Shown: positions 8,964 through 17,966 of the stretch, piece by piece
Numbering within the stretch: the stretch's first letter is position 1
How the letters are laid out: every line of letters begins with the position of its first letter
NCBI GenBank assembly: GCA_046582185.1
Contig: JAYGEX010000016.1
Location: 61,462 to 125,461, forward strand
Reading direction: 5' to 3'
From: GCA-002726655 sp046582185
GTDB taxonomy: Bacteria; Pseudomonadota; Gammaproteobacteria; Pseudomonadales; Azotimanducaceae
Length of the DNA: 64,000 nt
Notes under the pieces: model-generated
Databases searched by the model: none
What the model was told of the DNA's origin: nothing
The model's input: only the letters and a program-made list of their open reading frames with translations
Made by a program: the position numbers and the translations under genes

Positions 8964-9767
8964 TCAGCTAAGCATCTTCTTGATACTTCCACCTGATGCC
9001 GCCTCTTTCATCCAGGAGAAGCTTCCTGATTCGCTCATTTCCCTGGCAGCATTTACCAGCGCACCAATAACGTAATTTGCTAGGCCGCCGCCTATGCTAA
9101 GGCGGCGAACGCCTATGTTGGTATATTCTGCCACTGGTATGTCCGGTATAAATGCCACCAGTACATTGATAGGCTTGTCGACGGAATCCATCACTAATTG
9201 AATTTGTTCAAGCGTTGCAAGACCTGGCGAATAAAGCACATCAGCACCGGCAGCCTGAAAAGCCTGGAGGCGCTTAATGGTGTCATCCATGTCATTTACA
9301 CCACGAAGTAAATTCTCTGCGCGTGCCGTCAGTGTGAATGGAAAATCCAGGGCAGATACTGCCTGCGCACATGCTGCGATTCGGTCAACGGCAAGATTAA
9401 AGTCATATATTTCACTACCGGAAAAATCTTCAATGGAAGCGCCAACAACGCCCGCTTCTGCAACCTTAAGAAGATTTCTGGCTGCGTCCTCCGGCGAATC
9501 CGCAAAGCCATTCTCAAAATCGGCTGCTACGGGAATTTCTGTTGCAGCACAAAGGCTTCGGCAGTGTTCCAACTTTTCTTTGAGGCTTATTTGCCCATCA
9601 AGCCGGCCCAGGGTCTGGGCGTAGCCGGCACTGGTTGTCGCCAAAGCTTTGAAGCCCAGGCTCTGCAACATAACGCCTGAGCCTGTGTCATAAGGATTGG
9701 GGATAACAAAAGTCCCCTGTTGATGCAGGGCCTCAAATGCTTGTGCTTTCTCAGATTGGCTAGTCAT
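8964..9767 (-). CDS. Isocitrate lyase/PEP mutase family protein
   Basis: The product is 267 aa, starting after a GAGGAGAATAT ribosome site. It has the PEP-mutase/isocitrate-lyase barrel: FVIPNPYDTGSGVMLQ, TTSAGYAQTLGR, PVAADFENGFADSPED (metal-binding Asp/Glu cluster), GASIEDFSG and TARAENLL. Small 250-290 aa members include oxaloacetate decarboxylase, 2-methylisocitrate lyase and carboxyphosphonate mutase. The catalytic-loop Cys of lyases is not apparent in the loop region (SGSEIYDF), so an oxaloacetate/PEP-type or uncharacterised activity is more likely. Its neighbours give no pathway. Confidence 0.82.
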   Translation of the reverse strand: MTSQSEKAQAFEALHQQGTFVIPNPYDTGSGVMLQSLGFKALATTSAGYAQTLGRLDGQISLKEKLEHCRSLCAATEIPVAADFENGFADSPEDAARNLLKVAEAGVVGASIEDFSGSEIYDFNLAVDRIAACAQAVSALDFPFTLTARAENLLRGVNDMDDTIKRLQAFQAAGADVLYSPGLATLEQIQLVMDSVDKPINVLVAFIPDIPVAEYTNIGVRRLSIGGGLANYVIGALVNAAREMSESGSFSWMKEAASGGSIKKMLS

Positions 9768-9839
9768 ATATTCTCCTCTTTGCTAATTTAAGAATGCCAT
9801 CCTCCGCCGCTTAATCAAACTCGCAACATTCGAACTTTA

Positions 9840-10688
9840 TCACGCCAGATTTCCATCTTCATCGCCTTCGTCCACCGCAATTTCTTCCAGAGCTTTACCT
9901 GCAGTTTCAGGAAAGAGGAAATAGAAGAGAACAGGAACAAGGATACCGAGTGCACACAAAATCAATATCGCATCCCAATTTAAACCCACGTAGATGTATA
10001 GAACGGATACTGCCGCCAGTCCGATGGCCGTTGCAACGGTCGAAACAACACTGCGCAGGGCAGTAGCTGTTGATCTGGATCGTGTGGGGAAAAGCTCTGT
10101 ACCATAAGTGGCAATGGCAACATCTATTCCCATTAGAAAGAACAAAAATACAATCCACAAAAATGGGGCTAACAAACCCACCGACCCATAAAAAATACCG
10201 ACTACGACGAGATAGGCAAAGGAGAAACAAATGGATATACGTTTCCTGCCATAACGGTCGCTCATCCATCCAGCAAGTGGATTACCGATGATGCCAAAAG
10301 CACCGCCGACTGCCATCAAAATAGCTACGCCCGATGGGCTCCATTGATGAACATTCTGCAAATACTTAGGCGCAAAGAAGCCTGCACCACTAGCCCCTAA
10401 GGTAAAGAAAAATACGACGCTCGACATAGCCACTAACTGGCGCGACGAATACTTCATCAACTGAATTACTGGCTTGTAGATCGGGCCCAGGTTTTCCTTG
10501 GTTCTATGGGTCGATTCGAACAAACGTGTCTCTGGCATTGTTCGCCGCCAGTAAGCAACAAGTACCAGCGGTACCAGGCCGAGCACTCGCCATTGCCTAT
10601 CCGTTAAATCAGGAGCACGCCCCAGAAACCAGGTAAAACGATACCAATCGGGTACCTTCCCTACGACCTCCTGCCCCGCTTGCGTCAT
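9840..10688 (-). pseudogene. MFS transporter with in-frame internal deletion of the N-terminal half
   Basis: The frame is 282 aa, although family members are usually 420-460. The first 40 residues (WYRFTWFLGRAPDLTDRQWRVLGL) look like the cytoplasmic leader that precedes TM1. The sequence then jumps directly into VPLVLVAYWRRTMPETRLFE, which resembles the end of TM6 and the central loop. TM7-12 follow normally, with AGWMSDRYGRKR as the MFS loop motif and TGTELFPTRSRS further on. TM1-5 are therefore missing without a frameshift. A half-transporter of this kind is unlikely to work, so I call it a pseudogene, although translation could still occur. Confidence 0.75.
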
Positions 10689-10905
10689 GCTGCTTGTATT
10701 CCTGTTTGAATGTGCTGATTTCCTGAATCCTTAACAGCTTAAGCCGACAATAATGACTCCATTAACTATAAACAAGAGTTGAGGTAGAGCTTACATCCAT
10801 TAGTCAAATGGGCGACTCTCTTTGTAGATCAGCAATCCTTCCAATTAAGCGAAATTTCAATATCATTAGCCTCCGTGAAAACCTATCCATCCAATTGAGA
10901 TATAA

Positions 10906-11580
10906 ATGGCACGCAACTCAGAACATGCACCCAGTAAACGATCAACTATTCGTCAATCGGCGAATCGCGCGGTCTATAACGAGGATGTGCTAAAGAACAT
11001 CATTGATCAGGGCATCATCGCGACCGTTTCAATATCAGTCGACAATGAGCCATTTGTCATGCCATTGGCTATCGCAAGAATTGATGACAAGGTCTATCTG
11101 CACGGCCTCAAGACCTCCCGAATAATGATGCAGCTGGCATCCGGAGCGCCTGTATGTATCTGCGTGACCCATCTGGATGGCATTATTGTCGCAAGGTCAG
11201 GCATGCACTGTTCTGCCAACTATCGCTCCGCGGTAATTCACGGCGAGGGGCAGTCTATCGAAGGCGACGAAAAGGCGAGGCTGTTGCACCAAATTGTAAC
11301 CCGTATCATTCCAGGCTCTGAAGGTGACTATAGAGACCATCTCGATAAAGAACTCAAAGCCACGACCTTGATCGCCATTCCTCTGAATGAGGCGGTTTGT
11401 AAGGTCAGGACTGGCGGCCCCATTGATGATGACGAAGATCTAGCGCTGCCATACTGGGCCGGCGAGATACCCATTACCCAGGTCTATGGCGAACCAATAC
11501 CATCTGCTGATCTGCCGGATGGTATCGAGACACCGGAATACGCTAGAAACTACCAACGGCCACTCAATGGGGCGGGTTAG
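10906..11580 (+). CDS. Pyridoxamine 5'-phosphate oxidase-related FMN-binding protein
   Basis: The product is 224 aa with a split-barrel flavin-binding pattern: FVMPLAIARIDDKVYLHGLKTSR, CICVTHLDGIIVARSGMHCSANYRSAVIHGEG, and a C-terminal YWAGEIP tail. This matches the PNPOx-like proteins that bind FMN or F420 or act as heme utilisation or stress proteins. The reaction is unknown. The last 17 bp overlap the end of hutG on the opposite strand. It could be hut-associated only by position. Confidence 0.82.
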   Translation: MARNSEHAPSKRSTIRQSANRAVYNEDVLKNIIDQGIIATVSISVDNEPFVMPLAIARIDDKVYLHGLKTSRIMMQLASGAPVCICVTHLDGIIVARSGMHCSANYRSAVIHGEGQSIEGDEKARLLHQIVTRIIPGSEGDYRDHLDKELKATTLIAIPLNEAVCKVRTGGPIDDDEDLALPYWAGEIPITQVYGEPIPSADLPDGIETPEYARNYQRPLNGAG

Positions 11581-12535
11581 ATAACTCCCATACCAGGCGC
11601 GCAGCAAGGCGTGCCGTTCGGCCCTCAATGTCGTAGGCGGGGTTCATTTCCACAATATCAGAAAGAATAATTGGCACATTCAATTGCTTGCTTAATGAAT
11701 GGATTTCGCGCACGAGCCGAATAACAATATCACCAGATACACCAACAGCAGCAGGTGCACTGACGCCAGGCGCAATGGCAGCGGCGAACACATCCAGGCA
11801 GATGGTGATGTAGATAAAATCCACCCTCGACACGAACTGTTCCAGGTTGTTCTTTAACGCTTCTATATTGGCGACATGGGTATCGACGTCTTCTACCCAG
11901 GTAGCATGCTGTTGCTGCGCATATTGAAATAGCGCAGCTGTATTGGCGGAAGGGTTTATGCCCATCACATGATAATTGAATTCTCTGTCATGATTCTCAC
12001 ACCACTCGGAAATTTGCCTGAAGGGTGTTCCGGAGCTGGTGCCAGAGACAGGGTTGCGTAAATCAAGGTGAGCATCAAAGTTGATTATCCCCAGACGCGA
12101 AGCCGTTCTGGGCATCTCCTTTAGATGGTGGACGATCCCCTGAAAACTTCCCCAGGCAGTCTCATGCCCGCCCCCCAGTACAGTCACATTCATCTTTCGC
12201 CTTAGCAGGCCGGATACCTCACGAGCAAGCTCTGCCTGGCTGCCTTCCATATCACCAGCGACACAATATATGTTGCCCGCATCATAGACAGATTTATCAT
12301 CGCCATAACTCAGGTTAGACAGGGCCTTACGAATGGCATCGGGCCCGGCTGCTGCACCTACCCGCCCCTTGTTACGCTTCACACCTTCATCACAACAAAA
12401 ACCCAGGAGTACTTTTGAATCTGGCCAGGACTGATCGTCCAGAGGTACCACAAGCTGGTGCCAGCGTAGCGCATCAGAAGTCTCCTCATCGTCGACCCTG
12501 CCCCGCCATAAATTCATATCAACTGGTTTGTGCAT
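11564..12535 (-). CDS. hutG: Formimidoylglutamase
   Basis: The product is 323 aa from the ATG at 12535. That start sits after GGTGG and overlaps the hutI end; an in-frame GTG lies 9 bp upstream. It is an arginase-family enzyme that hydrolyses N-formimidoyl-L-glutamate to glutamate and formamide, the last step of the short histidine pathway. Metal-site segments are GGGHETAWG (H124), INFDAHLDLR (D154, H156, D158) and TICLDVFAAAIAPGVSAP. In the last one the first Asp of the usual D-x-D is Cys (C246), with D248 retained. APGVSAPAA is typical of HutG rather than arginase. It is translationally coupled to hutI. Confidence 0.92.
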   Translation of the reverse strand: MHKPVDMNLWRGRVDDEETSDALRWHQLVVPLDDQSWPDSKVLLGFCCDEGVKRNKGRVGAAAGPDAIRKALSNLSYGDDKSVYDAGNIYCVAGDMEGSQAELAREVSGLLRRKMNVTVLGGGHETAWGSFQGIVHHLKEMPRTASRLGIINFDAHLDLRNPVSGTSSGTPFRQISEWCENHDREFNYHVMGINPSANTAALFQYAQQQHATWVEDVDTHVANIEALKNNLEQFVSRVDFIYITICLDVFAAAIAPGVSAPAAVGVSGDIVIRLVREIHSLSKQLNVPIILSDIVEMNPAYDIEGRTARLAARLVWELSNPPH

Positions 12536-13745
12536 TTTTGCCACCCACCCAAATTCGACTGGGCTTTACCATATTAACGCCATAGCTCAGCTCCGACGGA
12601 TGATCTATCGGCCACAGCACCATATCTGCATCCATTCCGGGGCGTATCATACCTTTGGATTCTTCAAGGCCCAGGGCCTTTGCTGCATTTCTTGTAGTTG
12701 CTGCGAGCGCTTCCTCAGGCCTTAACGAAAATTGTACACAGGCAAGATTCATTGTCAGCAGCAGGGAACAGATTGGCGAGCTACCGGGATTAAGATCCGA
12801 GCCCAGCGCCAGGGGAACATGACTACTGCGCAAGGCTTCAATGGGTGGCTGCTGAGTTTCGCCAAGAAAATAGTAAGCGCCGGGTAATAAGACCGCGACC
12901 ACACCTCGCGCATTTAGAATTGGAATATCTTCGTGATTCAGATATTCGAGATGATCGACAGACAAGCCATCATATTCAGCAACCAGACGAGCACCTGATA
13001 AATCGCTTAACTGTTCAACATGCCCTTTAACCGGAATACCCAAATCCTTGGCACACTCGAACACAAGCCTGCATTGATCGCGACTGAATCCTATACCTTC
13101 ACAAAATACATCTACTGCATCGACAAGCCCTTCACTGGCGAGGGTCGGCAACAATTCGTCTGTAACAAGCTGGATATAATCATTGGACCGGCCACTGAAT
13201 TCAGGTGGTAGCGCATGGGCGCCAAGGAAGGTCTTGCTAACAGTAATGCCATTTCTGCCCTCAAGAGCCAGCGCTACTTCAAGCATTTTCCGTTCGGTGA
13301 CAAGATCAAGGCCGTAACCTGACTTGATCTCTATTGTTGTCACACCTTCAGCCATCAGACATTCAATACGCTTCTGGGCGGAGCTTAACAATTGATCGAA
13401 ACTTGCGTCTCGAGTCGCCGCGACCGTACTAAGAATGCCGCCACCCTTCCGGGCGATATCCTCATAACTCACACCATTCAGCCGAGCCTCCCATTCCGTG
13501 GCGCGGTTACCCCCGTATATCAGGTGCGTATGGCAATCAACCAGGCCGGGGCTTAACCATCCGTTTTGTCCATCGATGATCTCATCCGCATGTCCGGAAA
13601 CGTCAAAGCCGGCATTGCTTCCCAGAAAGGCTATCTTGCCATCTTTAATTCCAAGCTGAGTATTATCAACGGCGCCGTAGGGTTCATTAATCGATGAGTC
13701 CATAGTCGCTACTCGAACGTTCTTAATCAGTAAATCCACGTGCAT
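12519..13745 (-). CDS. hutI: Imidazolonepropionase
   Basis: The product is 408 aa. It opens the imidazolone ring of 4-imidazolone-5-propanoate to give N-formimidoylglutamate. Cytosolic, metal-dependent amidohydrolase fold. Visible motifs are DCHTHLIYGGNR (metal His pair), a long EIKSGYGLDLVTE loop that binds substrate, GHVEQLSDL and SVDHLEYL (His ligands), and ALGSDLNPGSSP (metal Asp). It is first in the leftward hutI-hutG transcript, divergent from hutC, and its start lies 36 bp from the intergenic palindrome. This makes repression by HutC very likely. Confidence 0.95.
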   Translation of the reverse strand: MHVDLLIKNVRVATMDSSINEPYGAVDNTQLGIKDGKIAFLGSNAGFDVSGHADEIIDGQNGWLSPGLVDCHTHLIYGGNRATEWEARLNGVSYEDIARKGGGILSTVAATRDASFDQLLSSAQKRIECLMAEGVTTIEIKSGYGLDLVTERKMLEVALALEGRNGITVSKTFLGAHALPPEFSGRSNDYIQLVTDELLPTLASEGLVDAVDVFCEGIGFSRDQCRLVFECAKDLGIPVKGHVEQLSDLSGARLVAEYDGLSVDHLEYLNHEDIPILNARGVVAVLLPGAYYFLGETQQPPIEALRSSHVPLALGSDLNPGSSPICSLLLTMNLACVQFSLRPEEALAATTRNAAKALGLEESKGMIRPGMDADMVLWPIDHPSELSYGVNMVKPSRIWVGGKNAQTS

Positions 13746-13781
13746 CGTCTATGCCGACTCTTGAAAGATATTCAATGTGAA

Positions 13782-13821
13782 GCATTCTAGTTGTATATAC
13801 ATGTCTATACAACTAGAATGC
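13782..13821. promoter_or_regulatory. Probable HutC operator, perfect 16-bp-arm palindrome
   Basis: GCATTCTAGTTGTATA (13782-13797) and TATACAACTAGAATGC (13806-13821) are perfect inverted complements around an 8-nt centre, TACATGTC. The core TTGTATATACA resembles the known CTTGTATxTACAAG-type HutC/GntR sites. It lies in the hutI/hutC divergent gap and could control both transcripts. The symmetry is seen directly. The regulator assignment is inference from position and motif. Confidence 0.82.
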
Positions 13822-13836
13822 CGTTTTTCACCGTGC

Positions 13837-13873
13837 AAGTCACAACACAAGTCACTACACGAATCACTACACG
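13837..13873. repeat. Triple 12/13-bp direct repeat upstream of hutC
   Basis: AAGTCACAACAC, AAGTCACTACACG and AATCACTACACG follow each other without gaps just before the hutC ribosome region. They may be slippage products or extra protein-binding half-sites. If hutC used an upstream start they would be translated as HKSLHESLHER, but the ATG at 13882 is the better start. Confidence 0.7.
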
Positions 13874-13881
13874 AGAGAACC

Positions 13882-14583
13882 ATGAGCATTCCTCGCTTCA
13901 GCATCATCAAGGAACATATCGAATCCCAGATAGACGGTGGCCACTGGCCTCCGGGCACCAGAGTGCCCTCGGAGAACGAGTTGGGCGCAACCTTCAAGGT
14001 CAGTCGAATGACCGCGCGCCGGGCATTACACGAACTCTGTCAGGATGGCCTTGTTACTCGAACGCAGGGCCTGGGCACTTTTGTCGCCGATGCCAAACCC
14101 ACCAGTTCAATGTTGGAGATACACAACATCGCCGACCAAATTACCGGCAGAGGTCATGACTATCATTGCAGGATCTACGACCTGGAAGAATGTATATCCA
14201 GCCGCAAGCTCTCGGCGATGATGCAGCTGCCGTACAAGACCAATCTCTTTCACAGCATCCTCGTCCACCATGAGAGTGGCACACCTATTCAGTATGAAGA
14301 TCGATATGTTAATCCGAAATTTGCGCCCGAATATATGGAACAGGATTTCAGCCTGCATACGCCAAACGAATACTTAACAAAATCCGCACCTCTCACTGCG
14401 GCAGACCATCTGGTCGAAGCTGTTTGTGTGAGTAGTGAAATTGCAAATTGTCTTGAAATAGAAGTGGCAGACCCTTGCCTCAAACTCACCAGAAAGACCT
14501 GGTGTAAGCAAGGCGTGGTTAGTCTTGCCTACCTTATTCACCCGGGAAAACGATATCGCCTTGGCAATCATTTGAGTTTCTGA
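13882..14583 (+). CDS. hutC: GntR-family histidine utilisation repressor
   Basis: The product is 233 aa from the ATG at 13882. A longer in-frame reading from 13777 would run through the operator palindrome and is unlikely. The N-terminal winged helix (IKEHIESQIDGGHWPPGTRVPSENELGATFKVSRMTARRAL) is the GntR DNA-binding domain. Residues 75-233 are the UTRA/chorismate-lyase-like effector domain that binds urocanate in HutC. Repression of both divergent hut transcripts through the adjacent palindrome is expected, with urocanate as inducer. It is directly upstream of hutU. Confidence 0.92.
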   Translation: MSIPRFSIIKEHIESQIDGGHWPPGTRVPSENELGATFKVSRMTARRALHELCQDGLVTRTQGLGTFVADAKPTSSMLEIHNIADQITGRGHDYHCRIYDLEECISSRKLSAMMQLPYKTNLFHSILVHHESGTPIQYEDRYVNPKFAPEYMEQDFSLHTPNEYLTKSAPLTAADHLVEAVCVSSEIANCLEIEVADPCLKLTRKTWCKQGVVSLAYLIHPGKRYRLGNHLSF

Positions 14584-14611
14584 GGAAACACATTTTAAGA
14601 GAGGAATTAAC

Positions 14612-16336
14612 GTGAATAACAGACTAGACAACAGTCGACGAATTAAGGCTGCAACAGGATCAACGCTGAGCGCAAAGTCCTGGCAGACAGAAGCGCCGCT
14701 GCGGATGTTAATGAACAATCTCGACGCTGAAGTCGCCGAGCATCCCGAGGCACTGGTCGTTTACGGGGGCATTGGACGCGCTGCACGAAATTGGGAGAGT
14801 TACGACAAAATTGTTGAAACATTAAGCCGCATGGAATCAGACGAGACTTTACTTGTTCAAAGTGGCAAGCCGGTTGGTGTATTCAAGACTCACCCTCAAG
14901 CGCCTCGCGTTCTTATCGCGAATTCAAATTTGGTACCCCATTGGGGAAACTGGGAGCACTTCAACGAGCTCGATAAGAAAGGCCTGATGATGTACGGCCA
15001 GATGACTGCAGGTTCCTGGATCTATATTGGCTCACAGGGCATCGTCCAGGGAACCTATGAAACATTTGCGGCGATGGCAAAAAAACACTTCGGCGGGGAA
15101 GCCATCGGTCGATGGATTCTAACGGGCGGCTTGGGCGGAATGGGCGGCGCTCAGCCCTTGGCCGCAACTATGGCCGGGTTTTCAATGTTAGCCATAGAGG
15201 TGGATGAATCCAGAATAGACTTGCGTATTGAATCCGGATACCTGGACAAAAAAGCGAAAGATCTCGAGGATGCCCTGGCGCTAATTGATACCGCCATCGA
15301 AACCAAAACACCCACCAGCATTGGCCTTCTTGGCAACGCGGCCGATCTCTTTGCAGAATTAATCGACAGAAACGTCCTACCGGATGTTGTGACAGATCAA
15401 ACCAGCGCCCACGATCCACTCAATGGTTATCTTCCACAAGGCTGGAGCCTGGAGGAAGCAATCGAAAAGCGTAAGGTTGATGAACCAGGTGTGGTCAAAG
15501 CAGCAAAGGAATCTATGGCTGTACAAGTCAAATCCATGGTGCAGTTCCAACAGTTGGGATCAGCAGTGGTCGACTATGGCAACAACATAAGGCAAATGGC
15601 AATGGAGGCAGGCGTCGACAATGCCTTTAATTTCCCGGGCTTCGTGCCAGCCTATATTCGCCCCCTGTTTTGCGAAGGTATTGGTCCTTTCCGATGGGTG
15701 GCGCTCTCCGGCGATCCCGAGGATATCTATAAAACTGATGCCAAGATCAAGGAGCTCATTCCAGACAACCCCCAGCTCCACAACTGGCTGGACATGGCGC
15801 GAAAAAAAATAAAGTTTCAGGGCCTGCCTGCAAGAATCTGTTGGATTGGTCTGAAAGATCGCGCAAGGATCGGCGTGGCTTTTAACGAAATGGTCGCCAG
15901 CGGTGAACTAAGCGCCCCCATTGTCATCGGGCGAGACCATCTGGACTCAGGTTCAGTGGCATCACCGAATCGCGAAACGGAAGCCATGCAGGATGGATCT
16001 GATGCTGTAAGCGATTGGCCATTGCTAAATGCGCTACTCAGTACAGCCAGTGGCGCAACCTGGGTCAGCATCCACCATGGCGGCGGCGTAGGCATGGGTT
16101 TTAGCCAGCATGCGGGACTGGCCATTTGTTGTGACGGTACAGACGACGCAAGAGACAGAGTGCAGCGAGTATTATGGAACGATCCTGCATCGGGGGTCAT
16201 GCGACACGCCGATGCCGGCTACGATATCGCTATTCGCTGCGCACAGGAAAACGATCTCGACCTGCCAATGATCGATCTTCCTATGGCAGGTCATCCAAAG
16301 GCCGTTCTTCCGACAAGAAGCCAACAACAGGATTAA
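14612..16336 (+). CDS. hutU: Urocanate hydratase
   Basis: The product is 574 aa, slightly over the usual 555-560, starting at GTG after AGAGGAAT. It converts urocanate to 4-imidazolone-5-propanoate with a tightly bound NAD+. The N-terminal core (LVVYGGIGRAARNWESYDKI, SGKPVGVFKTH, GNWEHFN, MYGQMTAGSWIYIGSQGIVQGTYETF) and the Rossmann part (ILTGGLGGMGGAQPLA) are diagnostic, as is WVSIHHGGGVGMGFSQHAG near the C-terminus. It is 28 bp after hutC and 4 bp before hutH. Confidence 0.97.
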   Translation: MNNRLDNSRRIKAATGSTLSAKSWQTEAPLRMLMNNLDAEVAEHPEALVVYGGIGRAARNWESYDKIVETLSRMESDETLLVQSGKPVGVFKTHPQAPRVLIANSNLVPHWGNWEHFNELDKKGLMMYGQMTAGSWIYIGSQGIVQGTYETFAAMAKKHFGGEAIGRWILTGGLGGMGGAQPLAATMAGFSMLAIEVDESRIDLRIESGYLDKKAKDLEDALALIDTAIETKTPTSIGLLGNAADLFAELIDRNVLPDVVTDQTSAHDPLNGYLPQGWSLEEAIEKRKVDEPGVVKAAKESMAVQVKSMVQFQQLGSAVVDYGNNIRQMAMEAGVDNAFNFPGFVPAYIRPLFCEGIGPFRWVALSGDPEDIYKTDAKIKELIPDNPQLHNWLDMARKKIKFQGLPARICWIGLKDRARIGVAFNEMVASGELSAPIVIGRDHLDSGSVASPNRETEAMQDGSDAVSDWPLLNALLSTASGATWVSIHHGGGVGMGFSQHAGLAICCDGTDDARDRVQRVLWNDPASGVMRHADAGYDIAIRCAQENDLDLPMIDLPMAGHPKAVLPTRSQQQD

Positions 16337-16340
16337 GTAC

Positions 16341-17876
16341 ATGGATACTCTGATTGTAAATCCGGGGAAGCTGACCCTATTTGAATTGCAGACCGTTCAT
16401 CTTAATCATCGAAATATCGAATTAGACCCTGAATGTTTCCCAGCTGTCCACGCTGCAACGAGCGTGGTTAACAATGTTATTGAAACAGATCAAACAGTCT
16501 ACGGCATCAATACCGGCTTCGGGCTTCTAGCCAATGTAAGAATTGAGAAAGAGGAACTAAAGACTTTACAGCGCAGCATTGTACTGTCGCACGCAGCCGG
16601 CGTTGGCTCTTACATGGAATCAAACACTGTTAGATTACTGTTACTGCTCAAGATTAACTCCCTCGCCAGAGGTTATTCCGGCATTCGGCTCGAGGTGATT
16701 GAAATGTTGGTCACTCTTTACAATCATCAGGTCTATCCCTGCATTCCAATCAAAGGGTCCGTGGGTGCCTCGGGAGACCTCGCGCCCCTGGCCCACATGA
16801 GCACACTGCTTCTTGGCGAAGGAAGAGCCATATTAGAAGGCAAAGAGGTGGAATCCGCCGAAGCACTCAGCTCTTGCGGGCTTTCCCCTATTACCCTTGC
16901 GCCCAAAGAAGGCCTGGCACTTTTAAATGGCACGCAGGCATCTACCGCACTCGCACTCCAGGGACTGTTTTATGCGCAGACCTGTCTGATGGCGGCAACC
17001 GTTATCGGCGCGCTATCTGTGGATGCTGCCAAGGGTTCCCGCGATCCCTTCGATGCCAGAATTCATGAAGCCCGAGGCCATGGTAGTCAAATTGCAATGG
17101 CAAGTGCCTATCGAACATTGCTTGAACATTCAAGAATTGAAGAAAGTCACATCGATTGTGAAAAGGTCCAGGACCCATATTCTCTTCGTTGCCAGCCACA
17201 GGTTATGGGCGCATGCCTTGACCAGATCAAACACGCATCAGAAACATTGTTAGTCGAGGCCAACGCGGTGACAGATAATCCCCTGGTATTTTCGGATTCT
17301 GGTGACATTTTTTCTGGCGGAAACTTTCATGCAGAACCGGTAGCGATGGCAGCCGACAACCTGGCACTTGCCTTTGCCGAGATTGGCGCATTATCAGAAC
17401 GCCGCACGGCACTCCTGATTGATACCCAGCTAAGCGGCTTGCCACCCTTTCTGGTAGATAATGGCGGCGTCAATTCGGGATTCATGATCGCCCAGGTTAC
17501 TGCCGCTGCCCTTGCCAGTGAAAACAAGAGCCTGGCGCATCCGGCAAGCGTTGACAGTATGCCGACCTCCGCCAATCAGGAAGACCATGTATCAATGGCA
17601 ACCTTCGCCGCGCGCAGATTGCACGATATGTTTGAGAATACTTCAAATGTACTCGCAATCGAATGGCTTGCGGCTAGTCAGGGCCTGGATTTCCATAGGC
17701 CGCTAAAAAGCTCGGAGCCACTGGAAGCTGCAAAGGACCGGCTACGCAAAGTCGTGCCCTTCTATGACAAGGACAGATATTTTGCACCAGACATTCGTAT
17801 GGCTAACGAACTGATTCAGGCAGGCGCCTTGTCGGACCTTGCCAGTGAGGACATTCAAGTGATCAGGCAAAGCTGA
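16341..17876 (+). CDS. hutH: Histidine ammonia-lyase
   Basis: The product is 511 aa, the usual length. It deaminates L-histidine to urocanate. The Ala-Ser-Gly triad that cyclises to the MIO electrophile is A143-S144-G145 in GSVGASGDLAPLAH. The catalytic Tyr is Y54 in YGINTGFG. Further family motifs are QDPYSLRCQPQVMG and SMPTSANQEDHVSM. It is last in the hutC-hutU-hutH run. No histidine transporter is adjacent apart from the broken MFS gene on the far side of hutIG. Confidence 0.97.
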   Translation: MDTLIVNPGKLTLFELQTVHLNHRNIELDPECFPAVHAATSVVNNVIETDQTVYGINTGFGLLANVRIEKEELKTLQRSIVLSHAAGVGSYMESNTVRLLLLLKINSLARGYSGIRLEVIEMLVTLYNHQVYPCIPIKGSVGASGDLAPLAHMSTLLLGEGRAILEGKEVESAEALSSCGLSPITLAPKEGLALLNGTQASTALALQGLFYAQTCLMAATVIGALSVDAAKGSRDPFDARIHEARGHGSQIAMASAYRTLLEHSRIEESHIDCEKVQDPYSLRCQPQVMGACLDQIKHASETLLVEANAVTDNPLVFSDSGDIFSGGNFHAEPVAMAADNLALAFAEIGALSERRTALLIDTQLSGLPPFLVDNGGVNSGFMIAQVTAAALASENKSLAHPASVDSMPTSANQEDHVSMATFAARRLHDMFENTSNVLAIEWLAASQGLDFHRPLKSSEPLEAAKDRLRKVVPFYDKDRYFAPDIRMANELIQAGALSDLASEDIQVIRQS

Positions 17877-17966
17877 TTATTAACCAGCCGGGATAGCAAA
17901 TGTTAAACATTGCACACCACTTGGGTTCTGGGCAGAATGGCTCGCTCACTTCGTTTGGAGAATAAA

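Noticed and set aside
13777..13881. Longer HutC N-terminus
   Set aside because: It would translate the operator palindrome and the direct repeats and has no ribosome site; ATG 13882 matches the GntR start.
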